From Maribellus sediminis (GTDB lineage: Bacteria > Bacteroidota > Bacteroidia > Bacteroidales > Prolixibacteraceae), in the NCBI RefSeq assembly GCF_011799805.1, contig NZ_WXUB01000001.1, positions 1,302,001 to 1,366,000 on the forward strand: a DNA stretch of 64,000 bases, in the 5' to 3' direction. Below are positions 1 to 9,414 of the stretch, in pieces (positions within the stretch are counted from its first letter, which is position 1; the number at the start of each line of letters is the position of its first letter). The notes under the pieces are model-generated. The model saw nothing but the letters and a program-made list of their open reading frames with translations. It had not been told where the DNA came from and did not search any database. A program made the position numbers and the translations under genes.

Positions 1-1168
1 AATCGATTGTTACATTAATAGCGGCATCAGACAAGAGGCCTGCCCGGGCATCAAAATATCGGCAGTTGGTTTTGTTTTTGAAATTGGAATCGTAAAACAA
101 ACGAATCATCCAGCCCGGCGATTTAACATCGGGGTTACAATCGTTAATTTTATACGCCCAACCTGATCCATCGGTGGCTTTGAAAATATAGCATTGGTTT
201 ATGTTTTTCCAGGCCCAGTCGAAATCCCAAACAGGTCCTGCAACTATTTTACCGTTTTTGTCTTTATGGAAATAACGACTTTTCTTATAGCCATCGTTAT
301 TTCTGGAAATTTCGCTCACAATAAAATAGTCGATAAAACTTTCTTCATCGAGGTAGGCGGCATACCCGGTTGATGGATCAGCATAGTGTGAACTGTATAG
401 TGTCGATTCGAAATCGGTAACATAATCTTCGAGGTAATTTTTTTGTTGCCATACCAGTTCATCCCATGTGGGATCGTAATAAACAAAATGTATATTGAAT
501 TCCGGATGATTAATTGGGCGATATGGCGACAACCAGCTATTGTTATTGTTCCAGTAGTCGATTTTAAATATATAACCGCCGGTAAGTTCTTCACCTGCAA
601 TGTCTTCTTCTTTCAGTTTTGCAATGTCAACCCTGTTTTTATCGCGTTTGATTTTTTCCCCAAATAAATAAATCCCCTGGTAGTTGCCATTCAGAAAAAC
701 TTCAACATACCGTGCCCGGGGTGCGTAGTTACCCAGCGCTTCGAACATTTTGTATGCGAGAATATTCCGCATAAACGATTTGTCGTTGTAATTCGAAAGC
801 AGTACCCAGTCATTTTCTTCAGGTAGTCCGAGCAAGCTTACATTTTTATTTGATCCATCGGCCTCGCGGGTTTCGAGGGCATAAGGTTTTTGCGGGTAGC
901 CCTGCGAGGAAGCGCCACGCAATTCAATTCCAATCCATCCATCGTATTCGTTGGCAGTATCGGTGTACCTGTTTTGACCATTTGTATTGTTAATTATTTT
1001 CATGCGAACCATAATTTTAGGTTCGTCAGGAATGGTCTTTCCATCGGTTTCGATTTTAACGATGGGCAAATTCGAAACAAACGAAGTGTTCTGCGCGTGT
1101 GCATTATTTGAAAAATGACCAGTGCAAATCAGTAGTAGAAAAAGCAATTGTTTTTTTAGCTTGTGCAT
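1..1168 (-). CDS. CotH kinase-like secreted protein (C-terminus beyond window)
   Basis: The reading frame is open from an ATG at 1168 to the window edge, so about 389 residues are visible and the C-terminus is missing. Residues 1-26 form a Sec signal peptide ending AHAQ. The sequence then shows the hallmarks of the CotH family: IGIELRGASS followed by QKPYALETR (about 75-100), NDWVLLSNYNDKSFMRN, a segment ending NGNYQGIYLFGEKIKRDKNR, and the acidic GPVWDFDWAW motif. CotH proteins are atypical kinases related to spore coat protein H; several phosphorylate extracellular proteins, and many Bacteroidota homologues sit in glycan loci with unknown targets. It starts 4 bp after the upstream 1152-residue propeller protein ends, so the two are almost certainly co-transcribed. 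Whether it has a T9SS tail cannot be seen. The family call is firm; the activity here is not shown. Confidence 0.85.
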   Translation of the reverse strand, partial: MHKLKKQLLFLLLICTGHFSNNAHAQNTSFVSNLPIVKIETDGKTIPDEPKIMVRMKIINNTNGQNRYTDTANEYDGWIGIELRGASSQGYPQKPYALETREADGSNKNVSLLGLPEENDWVLLSNYNDKSFMRNILAYKMFEALGNYAPRARYVEVFLNGNYQGIYLFGEKIKRDKNRVDIAKLKEEDIAGEELTGGYIFKIDYWNNNNSWLSPYRPINHPEFNIHFVYYDPTWDELVWQQKNYLEDYVTDFESTLYSSHYADPSTGYAAYLDEESFIDYFIVSEISRNNDGYKKSRYFHKDKNGKIVAGPVWDFDWAWKNINQCYIFKATDGSGWAYKINDCNPDVKSPGWMIRLFYDSNFKNKTNCRYFDARAGLLSDAAINVTID

Positions 1169-1172
1169 GCTT

Positions 1173-4100
1173 TTAGTTTTTAATGAATTTTACTCGGTAC
1201 GTTTGCTGCTTGTCATTGCTGATAACCAAATAATACATTCCGGGCGACAGGTGGGCGACATTTATTGATTGACTTGCTGCCGGCAAATTATGCTGTTCAT
1301 CCACTTTATTCCCGGTGCCTGAATAAATGTTGTAGTTCCATTTCCCGTTGATGTTTCCGGGGAAGTCAAGTGTCAGCCTGTCGTTGCACGGAACCGGAAA
1401 AACATTGATCATTTTGCTAAGTTCATTTTCGATTACCGAAGTCACATTATCCTTGTGGTAACAGCCGGTCAATGCAATTTCGGCGATGCTGGCCCAGGTA
1501 TTTCCATTTTGTTCAGAAATTGCTCGGAAACGCAGGTATCGTCCGGTGGTAGCTTCAAAACTGATATTTTTTTCATTTGCACCACTATCAAAACTTCCGG
1601 TAGTAACCGGAACGCCCCAGTTCGACCGGGAATCGGAAATGTATATTTCGTAGTTTTTTATTCTTCCGTTACTGCTGTTTTGCCGGGGAAGGTACTTTAA
1701 TCCACTGAGGTTGAAGGTGTCGCCCAAATCGATCTGAATTTCATGCGGGTAGCCGGGGCTTGAATAGTACCATTCGGTGTGCCAGATAGTCGTCGGATCC
1801 TCGTCGAAAGCATTAACGGCACTGCCATCTTCTCCTGCAGTTTCTTCGCTATCAACGTAAAAAAGGCTCCACAGGCTTTTATCCAGCCTGCCGGGGTTGC
1901 TGCAATCAGTTAACGACGGACAAGTTGTAGTTTCAACCATGTTCGGAATGGTTTTACTGTACGCTTCACCATCGACAGTCACTGTTAAAGTTACATCGTA
2001 ACTCCCCGGGTTTCCCAGAACTACTTTTGGATTTCTCTTATTTACATTATCAATGTAAAGCGGTTCAGGCGATATTGACCATTCCCAGGTGGCCCCCGAA
2101 TGATTGAGAATTGAATGGTCGTCGAAATAAAGGGTGTCTTCCATACACGAATAAAAGGCTTTTTCGACCCAGGGATTAATAAGCGGGGTAAATGTAGTAT
2201 CTACCATTTTTACTTCCCAGATTCCGGCATTTCCGGCCATCCGTATTTTACTGTCGCGGTAAAAGGGTAGGGCACTGTTAACACTTACTCCCGAAGGGTA
2301 TTTTTCGTTAAAATCTAACCAGTAGGGATAACCTTCTTCGCGTGTGTAAACTTTTGACGTTTCTCCATTTATTGAATTGGTGAAAATATAGAGTCGATCC
2401 TTACCATTTTTTGTTGGTTGAATCACCAGGCATTTGGTATATTCCTGCAATCCATCGCTCCAGTCGGTCCAGGTGTCACCACCATCATCCGAGCGGAATA
2501 TTTTTCCAATGTCATCCGACCAGGTTCCATTTTGCAGACAGACGTATATTTTATCTTCATCGGTTGGCGAGAGCACAAAAAATAATTTACCATTCCAGGA
2601 AGCATTGGCATAAGTCCCGTTGGTTAATGATGGTTTTCTCTCCCAGGTTATACCACCATCAGTACTTTTATACAGGCCGTAATTTACAATATCGACAAAA
2701 AGCAGGTTGGGATTTACAGGACTAATTTGCAGAAAACGCACCCTGCCGGGAAACTGGTGTAAGAGATCGAACGATTGTCCCATGTCAGTACTTCTCCAAA
2801 AACCATTTTCTTCACCCAAATAAATAGTGCCGTAGTAATTCGGATGCTGAACAAGGTTACCACGTCGGCCACCGTATTCGTCCATGTTAGGGTATTTGCT
2901 AAATATGAAACGGCCTTCAGCATATCCGTCCGATTTATCGGGTAAAATCCATCCGTTTCCAAGATCATTGAAAGCAACGTGACGGCTTTTACCTTTTATT
3001 ACCCATCCTGTGGGCGATTCGGCTCCTCCCATTCGCAGAGCTTTTCCATCGTAAAAGTCGGTAAGGGCTGTGTTTCCATTGTGGTACCTTCCGCCAACAA
3101 TAATATCTTCGTTCCATCCCTGATCGAATCCCCACATGTCGGAGCCCAGAATTCCATACGAACGCGAACTGTAGTTTTCAACATCGGAAAAATAATCGGT
3201 CGAAAAATTCATGCCTCCGTCAGTAGCCACCCACATTTCTCCGTTCTCCAGAATTTTCATATCCTGAATATCAGGGTGAATAGGAAAATTACCACCATAG
3301 CCACCAATTTTGGTGAAACCCGAGCCTCCATTAGTGGATTTATAAAGTGTAGTTGTTCCAACAAATAGTATATTCTCGTTATTCGGAGAAACTTCAAGTA
3401 CGAGATCGAAGTATCCCTGTCCGTTATTCATTTCCAAGGCAGGGGTTTTCCCTGATGCCAGTTTCACCCAGTTCCATTCATTATTTGTAATTGTTCCTTT
3501 ATACAAATAAGGTGTTTCGTCTTCATCGGAACTAAGCATTACGGCAAATAGTACATCCTGGTTGTTGGCTGTTACTGCCAGTAATCCACCACTGTATTCT
3601 GTAATAGCTGACGGGAAATTTTCCTGAACCGAAAAATTACTTCCACCATCGGTTGAAATTACCAGTGTATATTTTCCGCTGCTATTTTTGCTGAGTCCAT
3701 AAATTACATCACTAGTATTTGGTTTAATATCAACATCATAAGTTGGGTAATTCCATTTTTTTTGCCACACAACTCCGCCGGTGGTTGAAATAAAAAGACC
3801 CTCTCCGGCAGCAGCCATAATTTTATTTGGATTGTTTGCGTCAATCTTCAGGCGGCTTGCACTAAACAGGTTGTTTAATGGCAATAGTGGTGCCCATGTT
3901 TTTCCACCATCGGTGGTTTTATGTATTTGTTTTCCTGCTGCCACGTAAACTGTATCAGGTGAATTTGGATGAATGGCAACCGCCGTAATTCCTCCACCAA
4001 AAGGATAGTTAAGACCAAGAGGTTCCCAGCTTGAGCCTTTGTCGGTACTTTTATTTACATATCCTGTTTCGGTTCCGCAGTAAATAATATTTTCATTGGT

Positions 4101-4631
4101 AGCAGCAACATCAAAGGAATAAACATTTACCTGCCAGGGGCATTGTTTTGGATGTCCGTTTTCGCCAATCCGGTCACTGCTGATGTTTGGATCGTTTAAC
4201 CAGGTGGTCTCTACCGGTCCTAAAAAACGCCAGCCGGTATTGCCTGCATGGGTCGATTTTAAAAGCTTCTGTTGGGCGGATTGCTGCTCATACAATTTAT
4301 TTTGCCATTCATCAGAATGAAGAATATCTATTTCACCATCGGCGTTGGTATAATCTGCTATTACACGCGACCAAATTTTGTAATAGCGAGTCAGGGCCGA
4401 TTTTTCATTTGGATGAAGATTGGAATATCGCTCAAAATCATTTCTGATTTGATGATAGTTAACCGGGTATTGATAAAGCATTTTTTGCCAGCCCGTGTAG
4501 GACTCAGAATATGCTGGTTTAACTGTTTTATCGATACCGGGTAATTCATCGTAAGGTGTAAAATGAGATTGTGCTTTGGTAAAAAAAGGAATAAGTAGGA
4601 GGAGAATAAGTTGTAAAAGTATTGTTTTCAT
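1173..4631 (-). CDS. Secreted BNR/VPS10-like beta-propeller with F5/8C domain and T9SS tail
   Basis: This 1152-residue protein has a Sec signal peptide (residues 1-20, ending TKAQ). A long region (about 130-830) carries at least eight BNR/sortilin-type Asp-box repeats, such as STDKGSSW, TTDGGKTW, STDGGSNF, STNGGSGF, STDGGITW and SDDGGDTW. That predicts one or two beta-propellers, as in xyloglucanase-like or sortilin-like proteins. A PKD-like segment (about 890-930) precedes an F5/8 type C (discoidin) domain (about 950-1070) containing WHTEWYYSSPGYPHEIQIDL. The last 75 residues (from INVFPVPCNDRLTLDF) are a type A T9SS sorting domain, so the protein is exported through the outer membrane and anchored or released. 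It lies downstream of susCD and the discoidin lipoproteins, but a strong hairpin stands just before its start. A glycosidase role is possible; I see no clear catalytic pair. Confidence 0.85.
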   Translation of the reverse strand: MKTILLQLILLLLIPFFTKAQSHFTPYDELPGIDKTVKPAYSESYTGWQKMLYQYPVNYHQIRNDFERYSNLHPNEKSALTRYYKIWSRVIADYTNADGEIDILHSDEWQNKLYEQQSAQQKLLKSTHAGNTGWRFLGPVETTWLNDPNISSDRIGENGHPKQCPWQVNVYSFDVAATNENIIYCGTETGYVNKSTDKGSSWEPLGLNYPFGGGITAVAIHPNSPDTVYVAAGKQIHKTTDGGKTWAPLLPLNNLFSASRLKIDANNPNKIMAAAGEGLFISTTGGVVWQKKWNYPTYDVDIKPNTSDVIYGLSKNSSGKYTLVISTDGGSNFSVQENFPSAITEYSGGLLAVTANNQDVLFAVMLSSDEDETPYLYKGTITNNEWNWVKLASGKTPALEMNNGQGYFDLVLEVSPNNENILFVGTTTLYKSTNGGSGFTKIGGYGGNFPIHPDIQDMKILENGEMWVATDGGMNFSTDYFSDVENYSSRSYGILGSDMWGFDQGWNEDIIVGGRYHNGNTALTDFYDGKALRMGGAESPTGWVIKGKSRHVAFNDLGNGWILPDKSDGYAEGRFIFSKYPNMDEYGGRRGNLVQHPNYYGTIYLGEENGFWRSTDMGQSFDLLHQFPGRVRFLQISPVNPNLLFVDIVNYGLYKSTDGGITWERKPSLTNGTYANASWNGKLFFVLSPTDEDKIYVCLQNGTWSDDIGKIFRSDDGGDTWTDWSDGLQEYTKCLVIQPTKNGKDRLYIFTNSINGETSKVYTREEGYPYWLDFNEKYPSGVSVNSALPFYRDSKIRMAGNAGIWEVKMVDTTFTPLINPWVEKAFYSCMEDTLYFDDHSILNHSGATWEWSISPEPLYIDNVNKRNPKVVLGNPGSYDVTLTVTVDGEAYSKTIPNMVETTTCPSLTDCSNPGRLDKSLWSLFYVDSEETAGEDGSAVNAFDEDPTTIWHTEWYYSSPGYPHEIQIDLGDTFNLSGLKYLPRQNSSNGRIKNYEIYISDSRSNWGVPVTTGSFDSGANEKNISFEATTGRYLRFRAISEQNGNTWASIAEIALTGCYHKDNVTSVIENELSKMINVFPVPCNDRLTLDFPGNINGKWNYNIYSGTGNKVDEQHNLPAASQSINVAHLSPGMYYLVISNDKQQTYRVKFIKN

Positions 4632-4640
4632 AGGCGTATG

Positions 4641-4674
4641 AAAAAGAAAACCCGTTGAAACGGGTTTTCTTTTT
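4641..4674 (-). terminator. Perfect 14-bp hairpin with U-rich 3' arm
   Basis: Arms 4641-4654 and 4661-4674 are exact reverse complements around a six-base loop. On the minus strand the second arm ends in a T-rich run, as in an intrinsic terminator after the 528-residue lipoprotein gene. It ends only 9 bases before the ATG (4631) of the next gene, so it may act as an attenuator rather than a full stop. The arms also carry a T-run on the plus strand, so it could work in both directions. Confidence 0.75.
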
Positions 4675-4696
4675 AAAATTATCTAAGCTAATAAAG

Positions 4697-6283
4697 CTAT
4701 TCTATTACTTGTCCGTAAACATTCATTTCTGCCAGGAAGGTAAAATTCTTTGGCCCTTCTAGCGCCACAAATTTGAAATACCTGGCTGTTGGCAAGAAAG
4801 CCATCGGATAGAATTGGAAATCGTTGATTTGATTGTTAAAAGGGAAAGTTCCCTGATCTTCGAAGTTTACTCCATCCATACTGGTCAAGATCTGGAATTT
4901 TGTATGACCATTTCCATTTCCTTTTCTTCTTGCAAAATCCATCGCAAACATTCGGACAGTTTTTTTCATGTCGATTGTTATATGGTGCGGATAATCCGGT
5001 GAAGCGGTTGACCACGTGGTATGCCAGAATGTATTTACGTCGTCATCAAAAGCAGCAGTTACGTATCCATTTACCGGACCTTCACCACCAGCTTCTTCTG
5101 AAGAGAAGTCGACAGCTTCCCAAACCGATTTGTCCATTTTAGCTGCAACCTGTCCGTAAACATCCAGCTCGGCCAGGAAGGCAAAGAAATTAGAACCCTT
5201 AGTTGCTACGTATTTTACGTAACGAGCCATCGGTAACGAAGGCAGGTTATAAGACATACTATCCAGACCGGCATCGTAGCTAAATGTGCCCTGTTGGGTG
5301 TAATTCACTCCGTCTAAACTGGTATGAATCTGGAATTCGGTTTGTCCGCGGCTATCGCCCTGACGTCGGAAGGTTTTAATCATATTGATTTTTACAATAT
5401 CCTTCATGTCAACGGTGAAATGGTGTGGATATCCCGGATTGCCGCCACTCCATTGTGTATGCCAGAATGTACCCAGGTTATTATCGATTGCAGCAGAAGC
5501 TAAGCCGTTTGGAGCTCCTTCTGCGGGTTCTTCAGTAGAAAAATCGATAATTTCCCAGTTGGTTTTAGCAATTTTAGTACCGTTGAATTCAATAAACGTA
5601 GGCAAAGTTTCAGTGGCTTCGGCTGACGCAAATGTGTCGATGGCATTTTCTTCGGGAATGTAATACGACTTGTAAGTCATTTCACTTTCCGACTGCCAAC
5701 CCCTGATTACCAGCTTGTCCATGTCGGGAGCAAGGGTTGCTGTTACGGTTGCTCCATCAGAGTTAATGTAGCTGTATTCAACTCCGGTATGACCTTTTCC
5801 TGGTGTTCCCCACATTACTGTAACCGAGTCAACAGTTCCTCCTCCTTCAATGCTCAGAACCGGACGGTTTGTTAAACCTGCCTGGTATTTCAGGTCGTAA
5901 GAAGAGCCGGTAACCTGTGTTTTTACAGAGCGGTTTCCATTTTTGTCGATCGTGTAAATCTTAAAGAGGTACGATTTCTCTTCCAGGTTATTGATCATAA
6001 AGGTTATGGAATCGAGTGGTACTGCCGGCGTTATTTCTTCGGTTTGCGAGTCGGCGCCGTCGTTCCATTCAATAACACATTTATTCACGTTTATGGCATT
6101 AAACAGATAATACTTAATGCCGATCCTGTTTTTACCTGCAAATGTTTCCGGTATTAGGGGCTTGGGCGCATAAATAACCTCGCCATCCAGGTATTCACTA
6201 TGTATGTCTTCCATATCCTGACAGGCATTAAAAAGCAATGCAAGGCCAAAAATGAAAGCAAATATTATAGTTATTTTTTTCAT
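4697..6283 (-). CDS. DUF4998-type lipoprotein with two tandem discoidin domains
   Basis: This 528-residue protein has a lipoprotein signal ending LFNAC (Cys21), so it is predicted to be a surface or periplasmic lipoprotein. The N-terminal part (about 22-230) looks like the Bacteroidota DUF4998 domain, with a fibronectin-like fold. Two F5/8 type C domains follow in tandem, about 243-380 and 390-528. They are clear duplicates: both carry FWHTxW, PHH(F/I)T(V/I)DMK and an R-R-x-G-x-x-x-G-x-T-x-F-Q segment, and both end in a VYGQ motif. Discoidin domains bind sugars or glycoproteins, and such lipoproteins commonly take the third surface-binding position after SusD. It starts 12 bp after the upstream 397-residue lipoprotein gene, in the same operon. 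The ligand cannot be deduced. Confidence 0.85.
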   Translation of the reverse strand: MKKITIIFAFIFGLALLFNACQDMEDIHSEYLDGEVIYAPKPLIPETFAGKNRIGIKYYLFNAINVNKCVIEWNDGADSQTEEITPAVPLDSITFMINNLEEKSYLFKIYTIDKNGNRSVKTQVTGSSYDLKYQAGLTNRPVLSIEGGGTVDSVTVMWGTPGKGHTGVEYSYINSDGATVTATLAPDMDKLVIRGWQSESEMTYKSYYIPEENAIDTFASAEATETLPTFIEFNGTKIAKTNWEIIDFSTEEPAEGAPNGLASAAIDNNLGTFWHTQWSGGNPGYPHHFTVDMKDIVKINMIKTFRRQGDSRGQTEFQIHTSLDGVNYTQQGTFSYDAGLDSMSYNLPSLPMARYVKYVATKGSNFFAFLAELDVYGQVAAKMDKSVWEAVDFSSEEAGGEGPVNGYVTAAFDDDVNTFWHTTWSTASPDYPHHITIDMKKTVRMFAMDFARRKGNGNGHTKFQILTSMDGVNFEDQGTFPFNNQINDFQFYPMAFLPTARYFKFVALEGPKNFTFLAEMNVYGQVIE

Positions 6284-6295
6284 ATGTTTTAGTTT

Positions 6296-7489
6296 TTATT
6301 CAGATATTTCTTGTCCGTAAAAAGTAATCTCCCCAAAGTGTGAGAATCCTGTTAATCCCCAGGTTTCATGTATCACAAATCGAACATATCTCACTTCCGG
6401 ATCATCTAAAGTAAACGAGTATTCATCACCACTCAACAGGTGTTCATCATCTTCAGCAGCAGTTCCGCCCTCTAACGAAGGTCGTCTTGCAACACATCCG
6501 TTTTCAGGAGCTACACGAAGCGGGAACCAGTTATCGAGGCTGCCGTCTTGTGCAGGTGCTTCCTTAATTCCCCAAATATCCATCAAACGCGGATTACCAT
6601 GTCGGTAGGCGAATGTTTGACGTTGGTGGACAATAACCCTACTAAGTTTTACATTAGCTCCAAGGTCAAGTGTTAACCTTTGTGGCCAACCATCAGAACC
6701 GGCATAGGTGTGGTTAAAGGTATTGATGTCATCGTCCCAGGCATATTCTGCTCTTCCTTCCCAGGCATTCCAGGCTGAAGGTGGATCATTAGCCAGCTGA
6801 ACCAACACCCATTTCTCTTTATCCAGTTTTTGTTCGAAAAGCGGAGTAACTGTTATTTTTGCGGTATCAGAATAATTATCCCACCTGTCGCGAACCACAA
6901 CAGCGAACTCACGTTCTTCAGGTTCAAATCCCCTGATGGTATATTCTCCTTCAGTAACCCCCGAATAAACAACATTTAGTAAGCTCAGAGTTCCTGTAGA
7001 ATCTTCAGCCATGAAAAAGAAAGCCAAAGAGGCATTGTTTTCGTTTTGCCAACGGAAACGAACGCCACCGAAGTCGCCCACCATTTCAATGGTATTTTTT
7101 ACAGAATGAACATCGGGAAGTTCCGGGTTAACTTTTACAGTTACCGGGCTGGAAACATTTTCGCTACGGTCTACAGCATATAAGGTAACGGTTTTTTCGT
7201 TCGTGTCGCCGAAGCCCTCCACCTGAATCATATTCAGATAGCCTGAACTTTTGCTTTCCATCATTCTTCCGTCTGATAAGGTATATTCCGCTTTTACATA
7301 AAGCAGGTCCTCGTCTGATGGAAGACTATAGGAAATCATTGCAGCACCGGGTAAGTTTTCAACCTGTGGATTCGTAATTGGCCCCGGAGGATTTGAGTCC
7401 GGAAACAATGGTTTATGGGTATCTTCCTCACAACCACTCAACAGGGTTATAATTGCGAATATTGCGATTAAATTAATGTATTTTTTCAT
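6296..7489 (-). CDS. DUF4959/DUF5126/DUF5000-type surface lipoprotein
   Basis: This 397-residue protein has a lipoprotein signal ending LLSGC (Cys20). Its layout matches a common Bacteroidota family found beside SusD: an N-terminal DUF4959-like Ig domain (PGPITNPQVENLPGAAMISY, about 35-115), a middle DUF5126-like domain (about 120-215), and a C-terminal discoidin-like DUF5000 domain (about 225-397, with WDDDINTFNHTY, WPQRLTLDLG and VRYVRFVIHETWG, ending ITFYGQ). The role is inferred to be surface glycan binding next to the SusCD pair. It starts 25 bp after susD and is part of the same minus-strand operon. Its discoidin domain resembles those of the two downstream proteins, so the locus presents several related binding modules. 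Confidence 0.85.
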   Translation of the reverse strand: MKKYINLIAIFAIITLLSGCEEDTHKPLFPDSNPPGPITNPQVENLPGAAMISYSLPSDEDLLYVKAEYTLSDGRMMESKSSGYLNMIQVEGFGDTNEKTVTLYAVDRSENVSSPVTVKVNPELPDVHSVKNTIEMVGDFGGVRFRWQNENNASLAFFFMAEDSTGTLSLLNVVYSGVTEGEYTIRGFEPEEREFAVVVRDRWDNYSDTAKITVTPLFEQKLDKEKWVLVQLANDPPSAWNAWEGRAEYAWDDDINTFNHTYAGSDGWPQRLTLDLGANVKLSRVIVHQRQTFAYRHGNPRLMDIWGIKEAPAQDGSLDNWFPLRVAPENGCVARRPSLEGGTAAEDDEHLLSGDEYSFTLDDPEVRYVRFVIHETWGLTGFSHFGEITFYGQEISE

Positions 7490-7514
7490 CTTTTAAATCT
7501 TTAAAATTAAGCTA

Positions 7515-9395
7515 CTACCAGCCCGGGTTTTGCACCAGGTTCGGGTTTTTAACGATTTCCTCTTCGCGTATTGGCCACAAGTAGTCCTTGAAATTGTACG
7601 AAGGTGTAAAGATGGTTGTTACATTGTAGAAACCAGTTCCTGCTCCATTAATGTTCCACCCACGAATCGGTTGGTTCATGTATTTCTCTGCATCCTTCCA
7701 TCTTCTTAAGTCCCAGAAACGCTGTCCTTCAAACGCCAGTTCGATTAAGCGTTCCTGTTTAATAATCTCACGCATTCCTTCCTTAGTGGTAGGTTTATCG
7801 GGTTGGGTGGAATAGTTGGCCCAACTTTCAACAACACCTTCGAGTCCTGCTCTTTCTCTTACTAAATCAATGTATTCATATACTTCGGCATCAGGTGTAC
7901 TTTTTACTTCGTTTAGTGCCTCAGCATACAACAGGAATACATCGGCCAGACGAATGATCGGGAACGGATATTCGTAATAAGCCAACATGGTGTTGGTATT
8001 CAGAGCACTGTTCGGATTGATCAGTTTCTTCACGAAATATCCGGTTGCTGAGAATTCGCCCTGGTTACGTTTTGTAGCCAGTTCGCCCTGACGTGTTTGC
8101 ACGTAGTAATAAGTAGGATCCATGAAATAGGTTCCGCGGTCGAAGGCAATGCTGGCGTAAAAACGTGCTTCACGATCGAAGTGCAGAACTGCAGTTTGTT
8201 CACCCGAGCGCACAAAATCACTTTCTTCAGTAACGGCGGTTCTTAGTTCAAAACGGTTAGCGTAATCAAAGTTGGCATCTTCATCAATCGGCACACCGTT
8301 TTTAGTGTAAAACAACTCGGCCATACGCAGGGTTGATGCATAAAACTGGCTAACCGGGTTCGATGAAGTTACCTGGATCATCAATGGTACACACATACGC
8401 TGGTAACCCTGAGAGAATCTGAAGTCGGTGGAACCCCACAACAATTCCGGGCTGTTACGGTCGGTGAAAATAGAACGTATAACACATTCCCGTTCCAAAT
8501 CTGAAGAGATGTCCGATTTTGTGCGGTACTCGTTCACCAAACTGTGATTAGCAGCCAGTGCAGTGTCGATAGCAGCTTTTGCTGCATTGGCAGCAATTTG
8601 CCATTTATTAGGATCGTAGGCTTGATTAAAAAGGCTTACACCTCTGTTGTCGACTACCGAAGAATAATCGGTATTTCCGTTAAAAAGCGGACTGGCAGCT
8701 GTTGCCAGCACTCGAGCTTTCATTGCCAGTGCGATTGGCCGTGTAATACGTCCCAGCTCAATGGCTTCTGATGTAAGTCGCATAGGAAGATCAGGTGAAG
8801 CTTCGTCAATCAGTTCAACAATGTAACTCACTACATCGTCAACCGGATCGCGGTAAACCTGTACATCTTCGGTGTTGGTATAAATCGGTAGGTTTTCGCG
8901 AATGATCGGAATTGGCCCGTACGATTTAAACAACCAAAAATGATAATAGGCTTTCAGAAACTTAACCTCGGCAATCCAACGTGCTTTTTCCGCACCGGTA
9001 AGGTCTGTTGCGTTGTCAATCTCTTCAAGAAAGATGTTGCAGTCGCGAATGGCAATGTACATGCTTTTACCCCGCATGCGGCCATCCCAGAAATTCAGGT
9101 GAGGATCATTTGTATTTTGTAATCCACGGGCTATTAATGCCGAGTTAAAATTACTGCCAACTATTTCTTCGTTGAACCAAACTTCGTCGCCCGAACCAAT
9201 ACCTGAATTAATCCATGGGTCGCCAAAGTTGGGCAGATAGCTGTAACAAGTAGCCAGAAATTTTTCAGCCGATGCCTTGTCAACAAAAGCATCGTCGATG
9301 GTGGCTACGTTATCGGGTACTACGTCAAGATAATCACACGAAAATGCTGTGAATAATATGAGTAGAACTGTTATACTGTGTTTTATATTCTTCAT
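7515..9395 (-). CDS. susD: SusD/RagB family outer-membrane nutrient-binding lipoprotein
   Basis: This 626-residue protein has a lipoprotein signal ending AFSC (Cys20) followed by DYLDVVPDN, the standard SusD opening. The helical TPR-like region is visible (ARWIAEVKFLKAYYHFWLFK, about 135-155), and the C-terminus has the family signature of IRLADVFLLYAEALNEV, IKQERLIELAFEGQRFWDLR and the ending NPNLVQNPGW. SusD proteins form the lid of the SusC transporter and capture oligosaccharides or peptides at the cell surface. It lies 19 bp after susC in the same operon. The symbol is used in the generic family sense; the substrate is not starch as far as can be seen. Confidence 0.95.
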   Translation of the reverse strand: MKNIKHSITVLLILFTAFSCDYLDVVPDNVATIDDAFVDKASAEKFLATCYSYLPNFGDPWINSGIGSGDEVWFNEEIVGSNFNSALIARGLQNTNDPHLNFWDGRMRGKSMYIAIRDCNIFLEEIDNATDLTGAEKARWIAEVKFLKAYYHFWLFKSYGPIPIIRENLPIYTNTEDVQVYRDPVDDVVSYIVELIDEASPDLPMRLTSEAIELGRITRPIALAMKARVLATAASPLFNGNTDYSSVVDNRGVSLFNQAYDPNKWQIAANAAKAAIDTALAANHSLVNEYRTKSDISSDLERECVIRSIFTDRNSPELLWGSTDFRFSQGYQRMCVPLMIQVTSSNPVSQFYASTLRMAELFYTKNGVPIDEDANFDYANRFELRTAVTEESDFVRSGEQTAVLHFDREARFYASIAFDRGTYFMDPTYYYVQTRQGELATKRNQGEFSATGYFVKKLINPNSALNTNTMLAYYEYPFPIIRLADVFLLYAEALNEVKSTPDAEVYEYIDLVRERAGLEGVVESWANYSTQPDKPTTKEGMREIIKQERLIELAFEGQRFWDLRRWKDAEKYMNQPIRGWNINGAGTGFYNVTTIFTPSYNFKDYLWPIREEEIVKNPNLVQNPGW

Positions 9396-9414
9396 ATCCT
9401 TATTCTTTTAATGT

